A stretch of 64,000 nucleotides of DNA from Companilactobacillus mishanensis (GCF_003946505.1 NZ_RHON01000005.1:1-64000), one strand, 5' to 3'. Shown: positions 37,544-48,692, numbered from the stretch's first letter. Made by a program: numbers and translations. The notes: generated by a model not told the origin, from the sequence alone.

Positions 37544-39463
37544 TTATTCACTTTCTCTTGTGTCATGCGAATCTTGGATCCGCTTGAACATTTTTTCCAA
37601 ATCTTTGTTACTAAATTGTACCAATACTGGTCTTCCATGTGGACAATTATAAGGATTTTCACACTTGGTCAAATTGTGCAAAAGATGCATTGCTTGGTTG
37701 TCGTCTAAATGGTGATTGGCTTTGATAGCACGTTTACAACTCATCATGATGGCATTTTTCTCTCGGAAAGCTGCCACGCTGATTCTTGAATCATTCAATA
37801 CATAGTCAACCATCTCACGTATAGTCGATTCTTCTTGACCGGTAACAAACCATGTTGGATGTGTGTTAACAACAAAACTATTTTGTCCAAAGTCTTCCAA
37901 ATAAAGCCCAATATCTTCGAGAATATCTTTTTTATCTTTGATCATAATTGCTTCAGTATTTGAATAATCCAGAACCAGTGGGACCAACAGTCTCTGTTGA
38001 TCACGAGAGACCTTCCCAATCTCTTCACGATAGTATTCATAATTAACACGTTCTTGAGCGGCATGTTGGTCCACTAAATAAAAGCCATCTTCACTTTCAG
38101 CAACTAAATACGTTCCGTGGATCTGTCCAATATATCTTAAATCAGGAAATTCTTGATAAGTCTCTTCTTTTGGCAATTCGGGGGTCTCATCATTATTTGA
38201 GACATAAACGTTTTTGGTACTTTCTGCTTGTAAACGTTGGTCCCATGCCTGCAAGTGTTGAGTATCTTCAAAAATCGGAGTACCGGTCAAAGTTGGCTTT
38301 GTATCAGTTGTTTCAGACATTTCTGTTTTAGGTTCATCGATAGTCTGGTCAATTTTGTTCAAAGTTGATAAATCACCAAAACTGATTTGTTCAGGCTTAT
38401 ATGTTACAGGCCTTTTGGTTTCAATTTCAGTCTTTCTACCTAAATTTTTAACAGCATCAGGTATTAAATTCTGATCGGACAACCTACTTCTAATACCTTC
38501 ACTAATAAGTTCTTCGATTCTGGATTCATTAGTCAATCTAACTTCTTGCTTAGTTGGGTGAACATTGATATCCACCAAATTTGGATCAAGCTTGATGTCA
38601 ATTACGGCAACTGGGAAACGACCAATCATCAACTTGCTACCATAACCCCTAACAACAGCGTTGGAAAGGTGATAATTTTTGATATAACGGCCGTTTAAAA
38701 TCATTGAAATATATGAACGATTTGAACGAGTTGTATCCGGTTTTGAAAAGTAACCTTTGATCTCATAATCAGAATCTGAGTTTTCAAACTCCAACATGTG
38801 ACTAGCAATACTTCGACCATAAATTCCCGCAATGGCTTGTTGTAAATTGCCATTTCCAGACGTCCACACTAAATCTTTTCCTTCATGGATCAATCTAAAG
38901 GAAATATCAGGATGTCCCATTGCCAATCTATCAACAATATCAACGATTCGGTTCAACTCTGTATGAAGCGATTTGACGTATTTTAATCTTGCGGGAGTGT
39001 TGAAAAAGATATCTTCAACTGAAATAGTCGTACCTTTTGAGCGTGCAAAAGTTTCTTTATTGAGTAATGTATTTCCTGCAAAATCGGCCTTAACAGCTGA
39101 TTTTCCATCAATACTAGTCAATATGGTCAATTTAGAGACTGAGGCGATACTAGCTAGAGCTTCACCACGAAATCCTAATGTCCGAACTGAAAACAAGTCA
39201 TGATCAGTCGAAATTTTACTAGTTGAATGTGGTTGAAAAGCTATTTCAACGTCATCTGGTGATATTCCATCACCATTGTCACTGACCTCGATTGACTTCA
39301 ATCCAGATTGAGATACTGTAACTAAAATTTGATCAGCATGGGCGTCTATCGAGTTTTCGACAAGCTCTTTAACAACAGATGCTGGTCGTTCGATTACTTC
39401 ACCAGCGGCGATTTGATTACTTAATTCAACTGGTAGTTCATGAATTTTACCCACACTTCTCAC
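37544..39463 (-). CDS. mutL: DNA mismatch repair protein MutL
   Basis: A 639-residue GHKL ATPase-endonuclease. N-terminal motifs: ELVENSIDAHA, DNGDGI, GFRGEALASI. After a variable linker (about 340-440) the C-terminal domain carries the nuclease motif DQHAAQERVNYE, SCKRAIKA and CPHGRPVLVQF, so the latent nicking endonuclease is predicted active. It starts 4 bp after mutS. Confidence 0.96.
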   Translation of the reverse strand: MRSVGKIHELPVELSNQIAAGEVIERPASVVKELVENSIDAHADQILVTVSQSGLKSIEVSDNGDGISPDDVEIAFQPHSTSKISTDHDLFSVRTLGFRGEALASIASVSKLTILTSIDGKSAVKADFAGNTLLNKETFARSKGTTISVEDIFFNTPARLKYVKSLHTELNRIVDIVDRLAMGHPDISFRLIHEGKDLVWTSGNGNLQQAIAGIYGRSIASHMLEFENSDSDYEIKGYFSKPDTTRSNRSYISMILNGRYIKNYHLSNAVVRGYGSKLMIGRFPVAVIDIKLDPNLVDINVHPTKQEVRLTNESRIEELISEGIRSRLSDQNLIPDAVKNLGRKTEIETKRPVTYKPEQISFGDLSTLNKIDQTIDEPKTEMSETTDTKPTLTGTPIFEDTQHLQAWDQRLQAESTKNVYVSNNDETPELPKEETYQEFPDLRYIGQIHGTYLVAESEDGFYLVDQHAAQERVNYEYYREEIGKVSRDQQRLLVPLVLDYSNTEAIMIKDKKDILEDIGLYLEDFGQNSFVVNTHPTWFVTGQEESTIREMVDYVLNDSRISVAAFREKNAIMMSCKRAIKANHHLDDNQAMHLLHNLTKCENPYNCPHGRPVLVQFSNKDLEKMFKRIQDSHDTRESE

Positions 39464-39467
39464 CTTC

Positions 39468-42083
39468 TTAATTTAATTGTTGTTTCCATTTATATAGTAA
39501 ATTGATTGCATCGATCGGAGTTACATTCATCAAATCTTGCTTTTGCAATTCTTCAGCAACTTCTTTGGCTTTCAATACTTCCGGATCATCCTCAGGGAAT
39601 AACGAAAGCTGTTCTTCATCCGACTTAGTTGGTGCTTTAACTTCAGGTTCTAACTTAGGTTCAGAAACAGCCATAGGTTCATCGTCTTTCACTGGTTGAA
39701 TCTTTTCGGTACCTTCAGCTTCCAAATTAGACAAGATAAAATCAGCTCTGGTCAATACTTGATCAGGCAATCCTGCTAATTTAGCAACATGAATACCATA
39801 TGATTTATCGGCTGGACCTGGTAAAACTTTATGCAAGAATACTAATGTTCCATTTTCTTCAGAAGCATCAACGTGAACATTCTTGACCCCAGATAATTGT
39901 CCTTCTAAGTCAGTCAATTCATGATAATGAGTCGAAAACATAGTCATCGCATGAACGTTTTTATCGATATATTCGATAATAGCTTGAGCCAACGCCATAC
40001 CATCATATGTGGCTGTTCCACGACCTATTTCATCGAAAATTATCAAACTGTTATCAGTCGCATTCTTCAAAGCATCATTAGCTTCTCGCATCTCGACCAT
40101 GAAAGTACTATCTCCAGAAATCAAATCGTCGGCAGCACCGATTCGTGTAAAGATATGATCAAATACTGGTAGCTTAGCCGATTCAGCGGGAACAAAACAT
40201 CCCATTTGAGCCATAATCACAGTCAAAGCCAGTTGCCTCATATAGGTCGATTTACCAGACATATTAGGACCAGTTATCAACAATACATCTGTGGAATTGT
40301 CGAAAGTTACATCATTTGGGATGTAGCTATTGTTGCTTAAAACTTTTTCCACCACAGGATGGCGTCCATTAACGACTTTTAATTCATGCTTAGAAACAAA
40401 TGTTGGTTTCACGTAATGATAAGTTTCACTGACCACCGCAAAACTTTGCAACACGTCTAATCTTGAAAGAATGTTTGCGAGTGATTGAAGTCGGCTGATC
40501 TGTTCTTTGATAGTCTTTCTAACTTCATCAAATAGGTGATACTCCAAAACTTGAGATTTTTCTTGTGCTTCTAAAATCAAAGTCTCTTTCTCTTTAAGTT
40601 CAGGCGTAATATAACGTTCGGCATTCGTCAAAGTCTGTTTTCTTTCATAGCGACCTTCTGGAACTTTATCCACATTTGAACGAGTAACTTCGATATAGTA
40701 TCCAAATACTTTGTTATAACCGATTTTCAAATTGTTGATCCCAGTTACTTCTTGCTCTTGAGCTTGAAGTTCGGCGATCCACTTTTTGCCATTTTTAGTA
40801 GCGTCATTGTATTGGTCCAATTGTGGATTGTAACCATCTTTGATCAATCCACCACCAGTAATAGAAATCGGTGCATCATCAACGATAGCCTTATCGATCA
40901 ATTCATAAACATCTTGGCATTCATCAATGTTATTAACATAGGCACTTAACTCATCATCAGAAATATCCAAAAGAATCTCTTTTATCTTTGGAACTTGTTC
41001 TAATGATGTCTTCAGCTGAATCAAATCACGTCCGTTAACGGTCCCATATGCAACACGACCTGATAAGCGTTCCAAATCATAAACCTTAGTTAAATAGTCT
41101 TGGAAAGAAGATCTTTGGAAATAATTATCCAAAAATACTTGAACGATATGTTGACGACTTTTTAGATTTTTTTCATCTAACAACGGTCTAGATAACCATT
41201 GCTTCAACAATCTTCCACCCATAGCTGTCTGAGTGGAATCCAACAGCCAAAGTAATGTACCAGATTTTTTATTAGTTCTGATATTTTTGAAGAGTTCCAG
41301 ATTACTCTGAGCATTGTGATCCATACGTAAATAAGCTGTTGTTTGATATGTTTCAGCAGCTTTCAAATGATCCAAAGAACGCATTTGAGTTTGAATCAAA
41401 TAACTTATCAATGTCTTAACTGAACTAACTTGCAGTTCCTCGACAACCTTACTGAAATCATAAGTAAAATTATCATCAAGCTCTTCAATCGTGGATACCA
41501 GGATGCCAATTCTCTTCATGGGATCCAAGTACTTCTGTGGAAATCCTTCTAACACGACTGTTTCCTTGGTATTCAAATTCTGTAATTCATTGATCAGATC
41601 GGTCATATTATTGATCGATGTTACTTTGACTTCACCTGTTGAAAGGTCAGCATACGACAGTCCAAAACGATTCTTAGCATACGAAATCCCTGTAATATAG
41701 TTATTTTCAGTAGCTTGATTGGCAGATTCGTCCATAATTGTTCCAGGCGTCACGATTCTAGTAATACCGCGTTTGACCATACCAACTGCTTCTTTAGGGT
41801 TTTCCAGCTGGTCACAAATGGCTACTTTATAACCTTTATCCACTAAAATATCGATATAGCTTTGAATGGCATGATGAGGTACTCCACACATTGGGATACT
41901 TTCATCTGCCTTTTTATTTCTTGAAGTTAATGTCAATTCAAGAATTTGTGAGCCTTTTACAGCATCGTCATAAAACATTTCATAAAAATCACCAACACGA
42001 TACAACAAAAAAGCATCTGGATATTCTTTTTTCATATCCAAATACTGTTCCATCATTGGTGTGCCTTTTGTCTTTTGTGGCAT
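39468..42083 (-). CDS. mutS: DNA mismatch repair protein MutS
   Basis: An 871-residue mismatch sensor. The N-terminal mismatch-binding domain shows [14 protein letters not shown], containing the Phe-x-Glu wedge. Domain II, lever/clamp and ATPase ([38 protein letters not shown]) follow. A 65-residue Pro/Glu/Lys-rich linker precedes the C-terminal tetramerisation helix. Start 12 bp after ymdB. Confidence 0.97.
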   Translation of the reverse strand: MPQKTKGTPMMEQYLDMKKEYPDAFLLYRVGDFYEMFYDDAVKGSQILELTLTSRNKKADESIPMCGVPHHAIQSYIDILVDKGYKVAICDQLENPKEAVGMVKRGITRIVTPGTIMDESANQATENNYITGISYAKNRFGLSYADLSTGEVKVTSINNMTDLINELQNLNTKETVVLEGFPQKYLDPMKRIGILVSTIEELDDNFTYDFSKVVEELQVSSVKTLISYLIQTQMRSLDHLKAAETYQTTAYLRMDHNAQSNLELFKNIRTNKKSGTLLWLLDSTQTAMGGRLLKQWLSRPLLDEKNLKSRQHIVQVFLDNYFQRSSFQDYLTKVYDLERLSGRVAYGTVNGRDLIQLKTSLEQVPKIKEILLDISDDELSAYVNNIDECQDVYELIDKAIVDDAPISITGGGLIKDGYNPQLDQYNDATKNGKKWIAELQAQEQEVTGINNLKIGYNKVFGYYIEVTRSNVDKVPEGRYERKQTLTNAERYITPELKEKETLILEAQEKSQVLEYHLFDEVRKTIKEQISRLQSLANILSRLDVLQSFAVVSETYHYVKPTFVSKHELKVVNGRHPVVEKVLSNNSYIPNDVTFDNSTDVLLITGPNMSGKSTYMRQLALTVIMAQMGCFVPAESAKLPVFDHIFTRIGAADDLISGDSTFMVEMREANDALKNATDNSLIIFDEIGRGTATYDGMALAQAIIEYIDKNVHAMTMFSTHYHELTDLEGQLSGVKNVHVDASEENGTLVFLHKVLPGPADKSYGIHVAKLAGLPDQVLTRADFILSNLEAEGTEKIQPVKDDEPMAVSEPKLEPEVKAPTKSDEEQLSLFPEDDPEVLKAKEVAEELQKQDLMNVTPIDAINLLYKWKQQLN

Positions 42084-42095
42084 GAACTTCCTCCA

Positions 42096-42899
42096 CTAAT
42101 CTAAGAATTTTTTATTGTCTGGATTGATTACATAATTGTGAATACTACGAGCATTATTTGTTTGATCATTAATGTCTACAACGCAAAAACCAATTTGCAT
42201 TCTACCGTCATCATCAACTTCAAACTTATTTGGACGTTGTGTCAAAAAGCGATTCAGAATCGGCTCTTTTTTAACACCTAATATACCGTCATAAGATCCT
42301 GTCATTCCTACATCCGTTAAGTAGGCTGTTTCCTTATTAAAAATGTGAGCATCATTAGTCTGGACATGCGTATGTGTGCCAATAACTGCTGAAACTCTTC
42401 CGGTCAAATAGTTTCCGATAGCAATTTTTTCACTAGTCGTTTCTGCATGAAAATCAACAAACTTAATTGCATCTTTATCCAAAGTTGGCAACAATTCATC
42501 AAACGCATAAAACGGATTATCGATGGGTTGCATCAAAGCATTCCCCTGCATATTAATTACGTAAACTTTCTTCTGATTAACCTTTATTTCAATACATCCA
42601 CGTCCGGGAACATTTTTTCCAGGATAATTATATGGACGCAATATTTTTTTGCCGGGATCATCTATAAAATCCATCACTTCACGTTTGTCCCAAATATGAT
42701 TTCCACCTGAAACAACGTCGGCACCGGCTACCTGAATTCTTTGATAATCTTCAACTTTGATACCCTTACCACCATTAGCATTTTCACCATTTACTATAGT
42801 CAATTGTGGCTTAACTCTCTGCTTGATTTGTGGCAAATAGTTTTCTAAAGTATCAAGCCCGATTTTACCAACTACATCCCCAACGAAAAGTATTTTCAT
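42096..42899 (-). CDS. ymdB: YmdB family metallophosphoesterase (2',3'-cyclic nucleotide phosphodiesterase)
   Basis: A 267-residue protein: ILFVGDVVGKIGL, NGENANGGKG, GGNHIWDKRE, DFHAETTSEKIAIG and GTHTHVQTND give a complete dinuclear metal site. In B. subtilis YmdB hydrolyses cAMP and 2',3'-cyclic nucleotides and affects biofilm and motility genes. The usual upstream neighbour rny is absent; the 640-bp gap instead holds two structured elements. It heads the ymdB-mutS-mutL-ruvAB-queA run. Confidence 0.93.
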   Translation of the reverse strand: MKILFVGDVVGKIGLDTLENYLPQIKQRVKPQLTIVNGENANGGKGIKVEDYQRIQVAGADVVSGGNHIWDKREVMDFIDDPGKKILRPYNYPGKNVPGRGCIEIKVNQKKVYVINMQGNALMQPIDNPFYAFDELLPTLDKDAIKFVDFHAETTSEKIAIGNYLTGRVSAVIGTHTHVQTNDAHIFNKETAYLTDVGMTGSYDGILGVKKEPILNRFLTQRPNKFEVDDDGRMQIGFCVVDINDQTNNARSIHNYVINPDNKKFLD

Positions 42900-42962
42900 T
42901 ATATTAGAATCCCCAATCTTTACCTATAGTATTGTATCAATTTTACCATCGATTTGCTACGT

Positions 42963-43128
42963 GCGGCAGAGATTACGGTGCTGTGGGACCGTCCTCGGCC
43001 AAAGTGCGGTCCGAGGGCTCGATTCTAAGCCTGACATGGTTCTTGTCAGTCTTAGAACTCGTCCACGCTGTAAGTTGATTCTCAGCTAACAGCGTTATCA
43101 CTGCACCTTCATCTCTGTCCTCCTCCGC
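42963..43128. other. Multibranched structured element F (three hairpins closed by a long stem)
   Basis: Closing stem: GCGG..AGAGAT (42963-42973) with ATCTCT..CCGC (43111-43128), continued by GGTGC/GCACC and GTG/CAC. Inside are three hairpins. The first is CCTCGG/CCGAGG (42993-43016). The second is TTCTAAGcCTGACA / TGTCAGtCTTAGAA (43023-43057). The third is CGCTGTaAGTTGA / TCAGCTaACAGCG (43066-43094). No coding frame. A T-G pair in the third hairpin slightly favours plus-strand RNA. No match to a family I can name. Confidence 0.75.
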
Positions 43129-43331
43129 CTTTACTTCATGTTTCACTTGATTATAGTCGACTCCTAAAAATCAAATCACTTTTTATTTATACCTGCATCA
43201 GGGCGAAATCCATTTTTCTACTTAATTTCAAACAGTACTCAGAACATCAATTTTAGAACAGAACTACAGCAATGTCATCTAATCTGAATCCCACCCACCA
43301 ATAAAGAACAAACATACTGAAATTAGCCGAA

Positions 43332-43486
43332 GGGGAACTGGAATGTAACCAGCTGTGAAAATTTACCAAGCTGGCAAAGCCAGCCGGTAAATGGGCGACT
43401 TCGAAGACACGCAAAGCGTGGCTTCAAAGCGAGGCAGAAGCCCGTCGGCTGGAGCCGTCCCCACAGCAGGTGGAATTCCAGTCCCC
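43332..43486. other. Multibranched GC-rich structured element G
   Basis: Closing stem: GGGGaACTGGAAT (43332-43344) with ATTCCAGTCCCC (43475-43486), then ACCaGCTGTG / CACAGCaGGT. Inside are three hairpins. The first is TTTACCaaGCTGGC / GCCAGCcGGTAAA (43362-43391). The second is GGGC..GCCC (43393-43443), enclosing CACGC/GCGTG. The third is CGGCT/AGCCG (43446-43457). CCGAAGG flanks both ends. It is much richer in G+C than its surroundings; no reading frame. The strand is undetermined. Confidence 0.75.
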
Positions 43487-43496
43487 CGAAGGCGGC

Positions 43497-43529
43497 AAAA
43501 AAAAAAAGACAACTGCTAACATAGCAGTT
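43497..43529 (-). terminator. Terminator of the ketopantoate reductase gene
   Basis: On the minus strand AACTGCTA / TAGCAGTT with a 3-nt loop is followed by GTC and a run of about 12 T. Confidence 0.88.
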
Positions 43530-43541
43530 CCCTTCACAATT

Positions 43542-44513
43542 TTAATTTTTAACAAGCAAACTATCAGGATCAAAACTCTTTGAAAACTCAGCTAAATGAA
43601 CCAAGTTTCGTAAGTAATCGTGAGTACTTGCTTCGTAATGATGCTTGAGACCAAGATCATAAATAAATCCGTTAATGTAATCAACTTCTGTGGGACGGTT
43701 CTTAGACATATCTTGATACATTGATGGAAAATGCAATGGCATGCTGGTCGTGCTTGCATACTTGATTGCTTGCCACTCTTCTTCTCGCGTATTCAACAAT
43801 TTAATATCGTCTCGTTCACAGACATCGAAGGCTTCATTGATCAATTGGCGTCCTAATTTTTCAGCTGTCGGTGCTTGAATAAACTCACCCATACGGATCT
43901 CAAACATCGTACATAATGTATTCAAAACTGAATTTAGAATAACTTTTGACATCAATGTTCCCATAAAATTAGTTGTCAATTCAGGATTCAAATTTGCTTT
44001 TGAAAATTCATCGACGATTTTATGTGTCATTTCGTCTGGTTGTTCGTTTTGGTTAACTATCTTCATACTTCCGGCACCGGCAGGTCCCATAAAATCAACA
44101 TCACCAGGCCCATTCAGTACAGTCGCAATCATGGCAGTCCCACTTAAAACTTTGTCTGCATCAAAATATTGATTTAGTTTTTCGACATGGCCGATTCCAT
44201 TCATTGGAGCAACAACATATTGTTTGTCGTTAAATAAATTCTTGCATCGTTTCAATGCATCGGCTAGTTGCATTTGCTTAACAAATACGATCCAAACATC
44301 TGGATCACCTTGATACTCTTCTGGAGAATAAATATTGATCGGTACTAGATGCTTGTTTTCACCATCTCTGGAAACATAGACACCATTTTGTTCTTTAACT
44401 TTTTCGATTTCCGGACTCCAGATTTCAACAAAATCAACTGGAAATCCGGCTTCTTGTAACAAGACACCATATCTCAAACCCATGGCACCTGCACCTAGTA
44501 CTGCATATTTCAT
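43542..44513 (-). CDS. 2-dehydropantoate 2-reductase (ketopantoate reductase family)
   Basis: A 323-residue NAD(P)-dependent reductase. N-terminal Rossmann motif YAVLGAGAMGLRYG (residues 3-16), the middle VKQMQLADAL with PMNGIGH, and the C-terminal helical domain (KVILNSVLNTLCTMF, then SMYQDMSKNRPTEVDYINGFI) are all family hallmarks. PanE makes pantoate for CoA; some paralogues reduce other 2-oxoacids, so the substrate is inferred. ATG 44513 follows GGAGG at 8 nt; that RBS lies in an inverted repeat. Confidence 0.88.
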   Translation of the reverse strand: MKYAVLGAGAMGLRYGVLLQEAGFPVDFVEIWSPEIEKVKEQNGVYVSRDGENKHLVPINIYSPEEYQGDPDVWIVFVKQMQLADALKRCKNLFNDKQYVVAPMNGIGHVEKLNQYFDADKVLSGTAMIATVLNGPGDVDFMGPAGAGSMKIVNQNEQPDEMTHKIVDEFSKANLNPELTTNFMGTLMSKVILNSVLNTLCTMFEIRMGEFIQAPTAEKLGRQLINEAFDVCERDDIKLLNTREEEWQAIKYASTTSMPLHFPSMYQDMSKNRPTEVDYINGFIYDLGLKHHYEASTHDYLRNLVHLAEFSKSFDPDSLLVKN

Positions 44514-44520
44514 AAAAAAC

Positions 44521-44603
44521 GCCTCCATTTAATCAATTGTTAAACATTATTAGACAAATTATAATAAATGTCAATGTAGTTTAATATTAATCAAAATGGA
44601 GGC
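44521..44603. repeat. Inverted repeat embracing the panE-type promoter and RBS
   Basis: GCCTCCATTT (44521-44530) and AAATGGAGGC (44594-44603) are perfect 10-bp arms about 63 bp apart. One arm is the ribosome binding site of the reductase gene. Confidence 0.7.
44546..44574 (-). promoter_or_regulatory. Promoter of the ketopantoate reductase gene
   Basis: -35 TTGACA (44569-44574) and -10 TAATAA or AATAAT (44546-44552) are 16-17 bp apart on the minus strand. The promoter lies inside the loop of the GCCTCCATTT / AAATGGAGGC inverted repeat. Confidence 0.65.
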
Positions 44604-44623
44604 TTTTATTAAGTGTTTTCAAA

Positions 44624-45301
44624 TTAGAATAATTGCAGAATCGGTACAACGATAATTGGAATTGCTAGTGCAGGTAAAAGGTTTAAGACGCTTATCTTTT
44701 TAATTTCCAAAAGTCCTAACCCTGAAGCTAAAATAAGAATTCCACCCACGATAGTCAATTCTGTGATCATATTATTGTTGATGGCACCTTGTAGAAAATA
44801 CGTAATTGCATAAATGCTACCTTGCCAGATAAAAACAGCTCCGGCTGCGAATGCAATTCCTAATCCAAAGGTAGAAGCCAGAACTATTGAAGTAATTCCA
44901 TCCAGCATCCCATTTGTAAACAGAAAAGTATAATCCTGTTTCAATGCAGCTTGTATTGGTCCAAGTATTGAAAGTGAACCTATACAGTAAAGTAAGATTG
45001 CCGTCGCCAGTCCTTCGGCTAAGTTTCCTCCTGAGAATCTGCCAACTAAATGGTCAAAGTGAGACTGAATATTTATCCACTGACCCAAAACCCCTCCGAC
45101 CGCCAGACTGACAATGAACATAACAGGATATTTACTATTAGGCATATTTTGAACAACCGCATTAACCCCGATGACCATTGCTGCCAATCCTAGTGCTTGA
45201 GTCAGAATCTTTTGATACTCGGCTTTTAACCCATTGTGTAAAAACTTTCCAATCACACTACCGACCAAAATCATCGTGACATTAAATATTGTCCCTATCA
45301 T
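44624..45301 (-). CDS. DUF554 family membrane protein
   Basis: A 225-residue protein with six or seven predicted membrane helices (GTIFNVTMILVGSVIGKFLH at the N-terminus; ILASGLGLLEIKKISVLNLLPAL near the end). DUF554/YdfK proteins are putative transporters of unknown substrate. It lies between the TetR and ketopantoate reductase genes on the same strand, 46 bp after tetR, so the regulator may control it. Confidence 0.87.
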   Translation of the reverse strand: MIGTIFNVTMILVGSVIGKFLHNGLKAEYQKILTQALGLAAMVIGVNAVVQNMPNSKYPVMFIVSLAVGGVLGQWINIQSHFDHLVGRFSGGNLAEGLATAILLYCIGSLSILGPIQAALKQDYTFLFTNGMLDGITSIVLASTFGLGIAFAAGAVFIWQGSIYAITYFLQGAINNNMITELTIVGGILILASGLGLLEIKKISVLNLLPALAIPIIVVPILQLF

Positions 45302-45347
45302 TAATTTTTCCCCTCAAGTGAAAATGTAGTTTTAATTTTACCATTGC

Positions 45348-45932
45348 TTAGTCTTGTACACGGATTAATTCTAAATACGTAGAAATTAATTCATCACGAT
45401 ATTTTTTAATAACCGAACCCTTAGGAGAAAACAAATCTTTATTCAGTAAATAATAATGAACTAAACCTATCCAGGTATTGAACATCATCGTTGAAGGAAT
45501 ATTCTTTAACTTCATACTATTACGTTGGAGCTTTACAATTGTCGCAAATGAACGCGCATTGGACAGTTGAAGATTCAAAAACATCAATCTCGCCTCATCT
45601 GGTAATAAATCTTTTTCACCAATTAATCTGATGTAAAACTGTTCATTCTTTTGGATCACATCCATATAATTTATTAGAAAGTTTTCAATCCCCTTAGGAC
45701 TACTTAACGGAACTATAATGGTCGATCTTAATTTAAAGGAGAAGTTTCTGACTAATTGAATGATCAAATCTTCCTTGGTTGAAAAATGAACAAAGATAGT
45801 TCCATGAGATACACCTGCTGCTTTAGCAATATCCAGAGTAGGTGCAGCAAATCCATTCTTCGAAAATACCTCAAATGCACATTTAAGTATTTTTGATCTA
45901 GTCTGATTTTTTTGTTCTTCTCTTGTCGTCAT
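45348..45932 (-). CDS. TetR/AcrR family transcriptional regulator
   Basis: A 194-residue repressor-type protein. The N-terminal TetR HTH (ILKCAFEVFSKNGFAAPTLD, then IAKAAGVSHGTIFVHFSTKEDL) spans residues 14-60, and a helical ligand-binding domain follows. An imperfect 25-bp dyad just upstream of its start is a good operator candidate. Effector unknown; DUF554 is the nearest probable target. Confidence 0.9.
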   Translation of the reverse strand: MTTREEQKNQTRSKILKCAFEVFSKNGFAAPTLDIAKAAGVSHGTIFVHFSTKEDLIIQLVRNFSFKLRSTIIVPLSSPKGIENFLINYMDVIQKNEQFYIRLIGEKDLLPDEARLMFLNLQLSNARSFATIVKLQRNSMKLKNIPSTMMFNTWIGLVHYYLLNKDLFSPKGSVIKKYRDELISTYLELIRVQD

Positions 45933-45959
45933 GTCGTGGTATTCCTCATTATTTAATTA

Positions 45960-45984
45960 AGTGTTTACTCATTGAGTTGACACT
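45960..45984. promoter_or_regulatory. Probable TetR operator
   Basis: The dyad AGTGTTTACTC-ATT-GAGTTGACACT has 11-bp arms with 9 matching positions. It is centred about 40 bp before the tetR start codon, where an autorepressor would bind. Confidence 0.6.
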
Positions 45985-45992
45985 TATTATAA

Positions 45993-46027
45993 CAAAAAAA
46001 AAAAGGACTTGCTCTACGCAAATCCTT
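45993..46027 (-). terminator. Terminator closing the groESL/repeat transcript
   Basis: On the minus strand AAGGATTTGC / GCAAGTCCTT (one mismatch) is followed by a run of 11 or more T. It would stop transcripts arriving from groEL through the three repeats. Confidence 0.8.
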
Positions 46028-46171
46028 CTCTTTGACGGTATTTATTCTATAAACTTCTCATTGTTTTGGTATTCGTTCAAAACAATCTATCACCCGTTTG
46101 CTGGGGTTTCGATGGGGAATGCTCGTGCATTCCACCTAAGTTTATTTGTTTGATTGGAGTTTTATAATCTA

Positions 46172-46294
46172 GATCCGAAACGAGTTACAGTCACCAGACT
46201 TTTCCGCTTACTACGACAAATGGCGAATGCCTAAAACGCATTAACCACTTGTCTAGGTAATGCTCGAAGTCTACCGGTGACTTACACTCTCTGA
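46172..46294 (+). repeat. Structured hairpin element, copy A
   Basis: GATCCGAAACGAGTT to CACTCTCTGA. Outer stem AGTCACC/GGTGACT, second stem AGACTT/AAGTCT, TTAC/GTAA flanked by conserved CCGCTTACTACG and CTAGGTAATGCTCG, then GACAA/TTGTC and apical AATGC/GCATT. First of three tandem copies. Confidence 0.9.
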
Positions 46295-46415
46295 TTCGAA
46301 ACGAGTTGCAAGTCCCAGATTCTTCCGCCTGCTACGAATAGTGCATGCGTCACTTCGTGCCACCTACACTATCCTAGGCAGTGCTCGGAATCTACCGGGA
46401 CTTTCCACTCTCTGA
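46295..46415 (+). repeat. Structured hairpin element, copy B
   Basis: CGAAACGAGTT to CACTCTCTGA. Outer stem AAGTCCC/GGGACTT, second AGATTC/GAATCT, third CTGC/GCAG (where copies A, C and E have TTAC/GTAA) and upper stem ATAGTG/CACTAT. Each stem differs from copy A on both arms. Confidence 0.9.
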
Positions 46416-46532
46416 TTGAAACGAGTTGCACAAAACAACTTCCTCCGCTTACTACGCCTGGCAAATGCGACACTACGTGTCACCTTCACCTGCCTAGGTA
46501 ATGCTCAGAAGTTAATCGTTTTGTTCCACTCT

Positions 46533-46534
<2 letters not shown>
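46416..46534 (+). repeat. Structured hairpin element, copy C
   Basis: GAAACGAGTT to CACTCTCT. Outer stem ACAAAAC/GTTTTGT, second AACTTC/GAAGTT, TTAC/GTAA, GGCA/TGCC and apical GACAC/GTGTC. Its last bases overlap the groEL stop codon region (46533-46535). Confidence 0.9.
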
Positions 46535-48164
<1,630 letters not shown>

Positions 48165-48215
48165 TTAAATTTCACACTCCATTAACAATTTGTTTTATTA
48201 TTATTTGTTTGATTT

Positions 48216-48500
48216 TTATTCAACGATTGCCATGATATCTTTTTCGTGAAGGATCAAGTAATCTTTTTCATCATACTTAACTTCTGAGCCAGCATACTTA
48301 TCAAAGAGAACTTTATCTCCAGCCTTAACTGTCATTGCTATTGTCTTACCCTCTGGTGAAACTGCACCAGGACCTACAGCAAGAACTTCTGCTGTTTGTG
48401 GTTTTTCTTTAGCGTTGTTAGCAAGAACAATGCCACCAACTGTCTTCTCTTCTTCTTTATCGACTGTTACAACGATTCTGTCTCCAAGTGGTTTTAACAA
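48216..48500 (-). CDS. groES: 10-kDa co-chaperonin GroES
   Basis: A 94-residue lid of the chaperonin ([20 protein letters not shown], mobile loop [17 protein letters not shown], and [20 protein letters not shown]). ATG 48500 follows GGAGGG. First gene of groESL. Confidence 0.98.
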   Translation of the reverse strand: MLKPLGDRIVVTVDKEEEKTVGGIVLANNAKEKPQTAEVLAVGPGAVSPEGKTIAMTVKAGDKVLFDKYAGSEVKYDEKDYLILHEKDIMAIVE

Positions 48501-48537
48501 TTTATATCCCTCCGATGAATTTTTAAATTTATTTTAT

Positions 48538-48564
48538 TTAGCACTCAAACATTCTTTGTGCTAA
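48538..48564. promoter_or_regulatory. CIRCE operator (HrcA binding site) of groESL
   Basis: TTAGCACTC, 9 nt, TTGTGCTAA. It matches the CIRCE consensus (TTAGCACTC-N9-GAGTGCTAA) except for the first two bases of the right arm, and lies 38 bp upstream of groES. HrcA is not encoded in this window. Confidence 0.92.
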
Positions 48565-48644
48565 TCACAACTTTTATATTAACATTTTATGTAAAACATG
48601 CAAGTATTTACATCATAAAAAGAACCTTTTTTCACCTTAAAGAG

Positions 48645-48682
48645 CAAAAAAATACTATTGCCAAATTGTTTCTGACAATAGT
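48645..48682 (-). terminator. Terminator of the immunity-like gene
   Basis: ACTATTG / CAATAGT stem on the minus strand followed by ATTTTTTTGC. Confidence 0.75.
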
Positions 48683-48692
48683 AATTTGATAT

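Noticed and set aside
46080..46140. Fourth degenerate copy of the ~120-nt element left of copy A
   Set aside because: Only an apical-like hairpin (GGAATGC / GCATTCC) is seen; the conserved end motifs and outer stems are absent.
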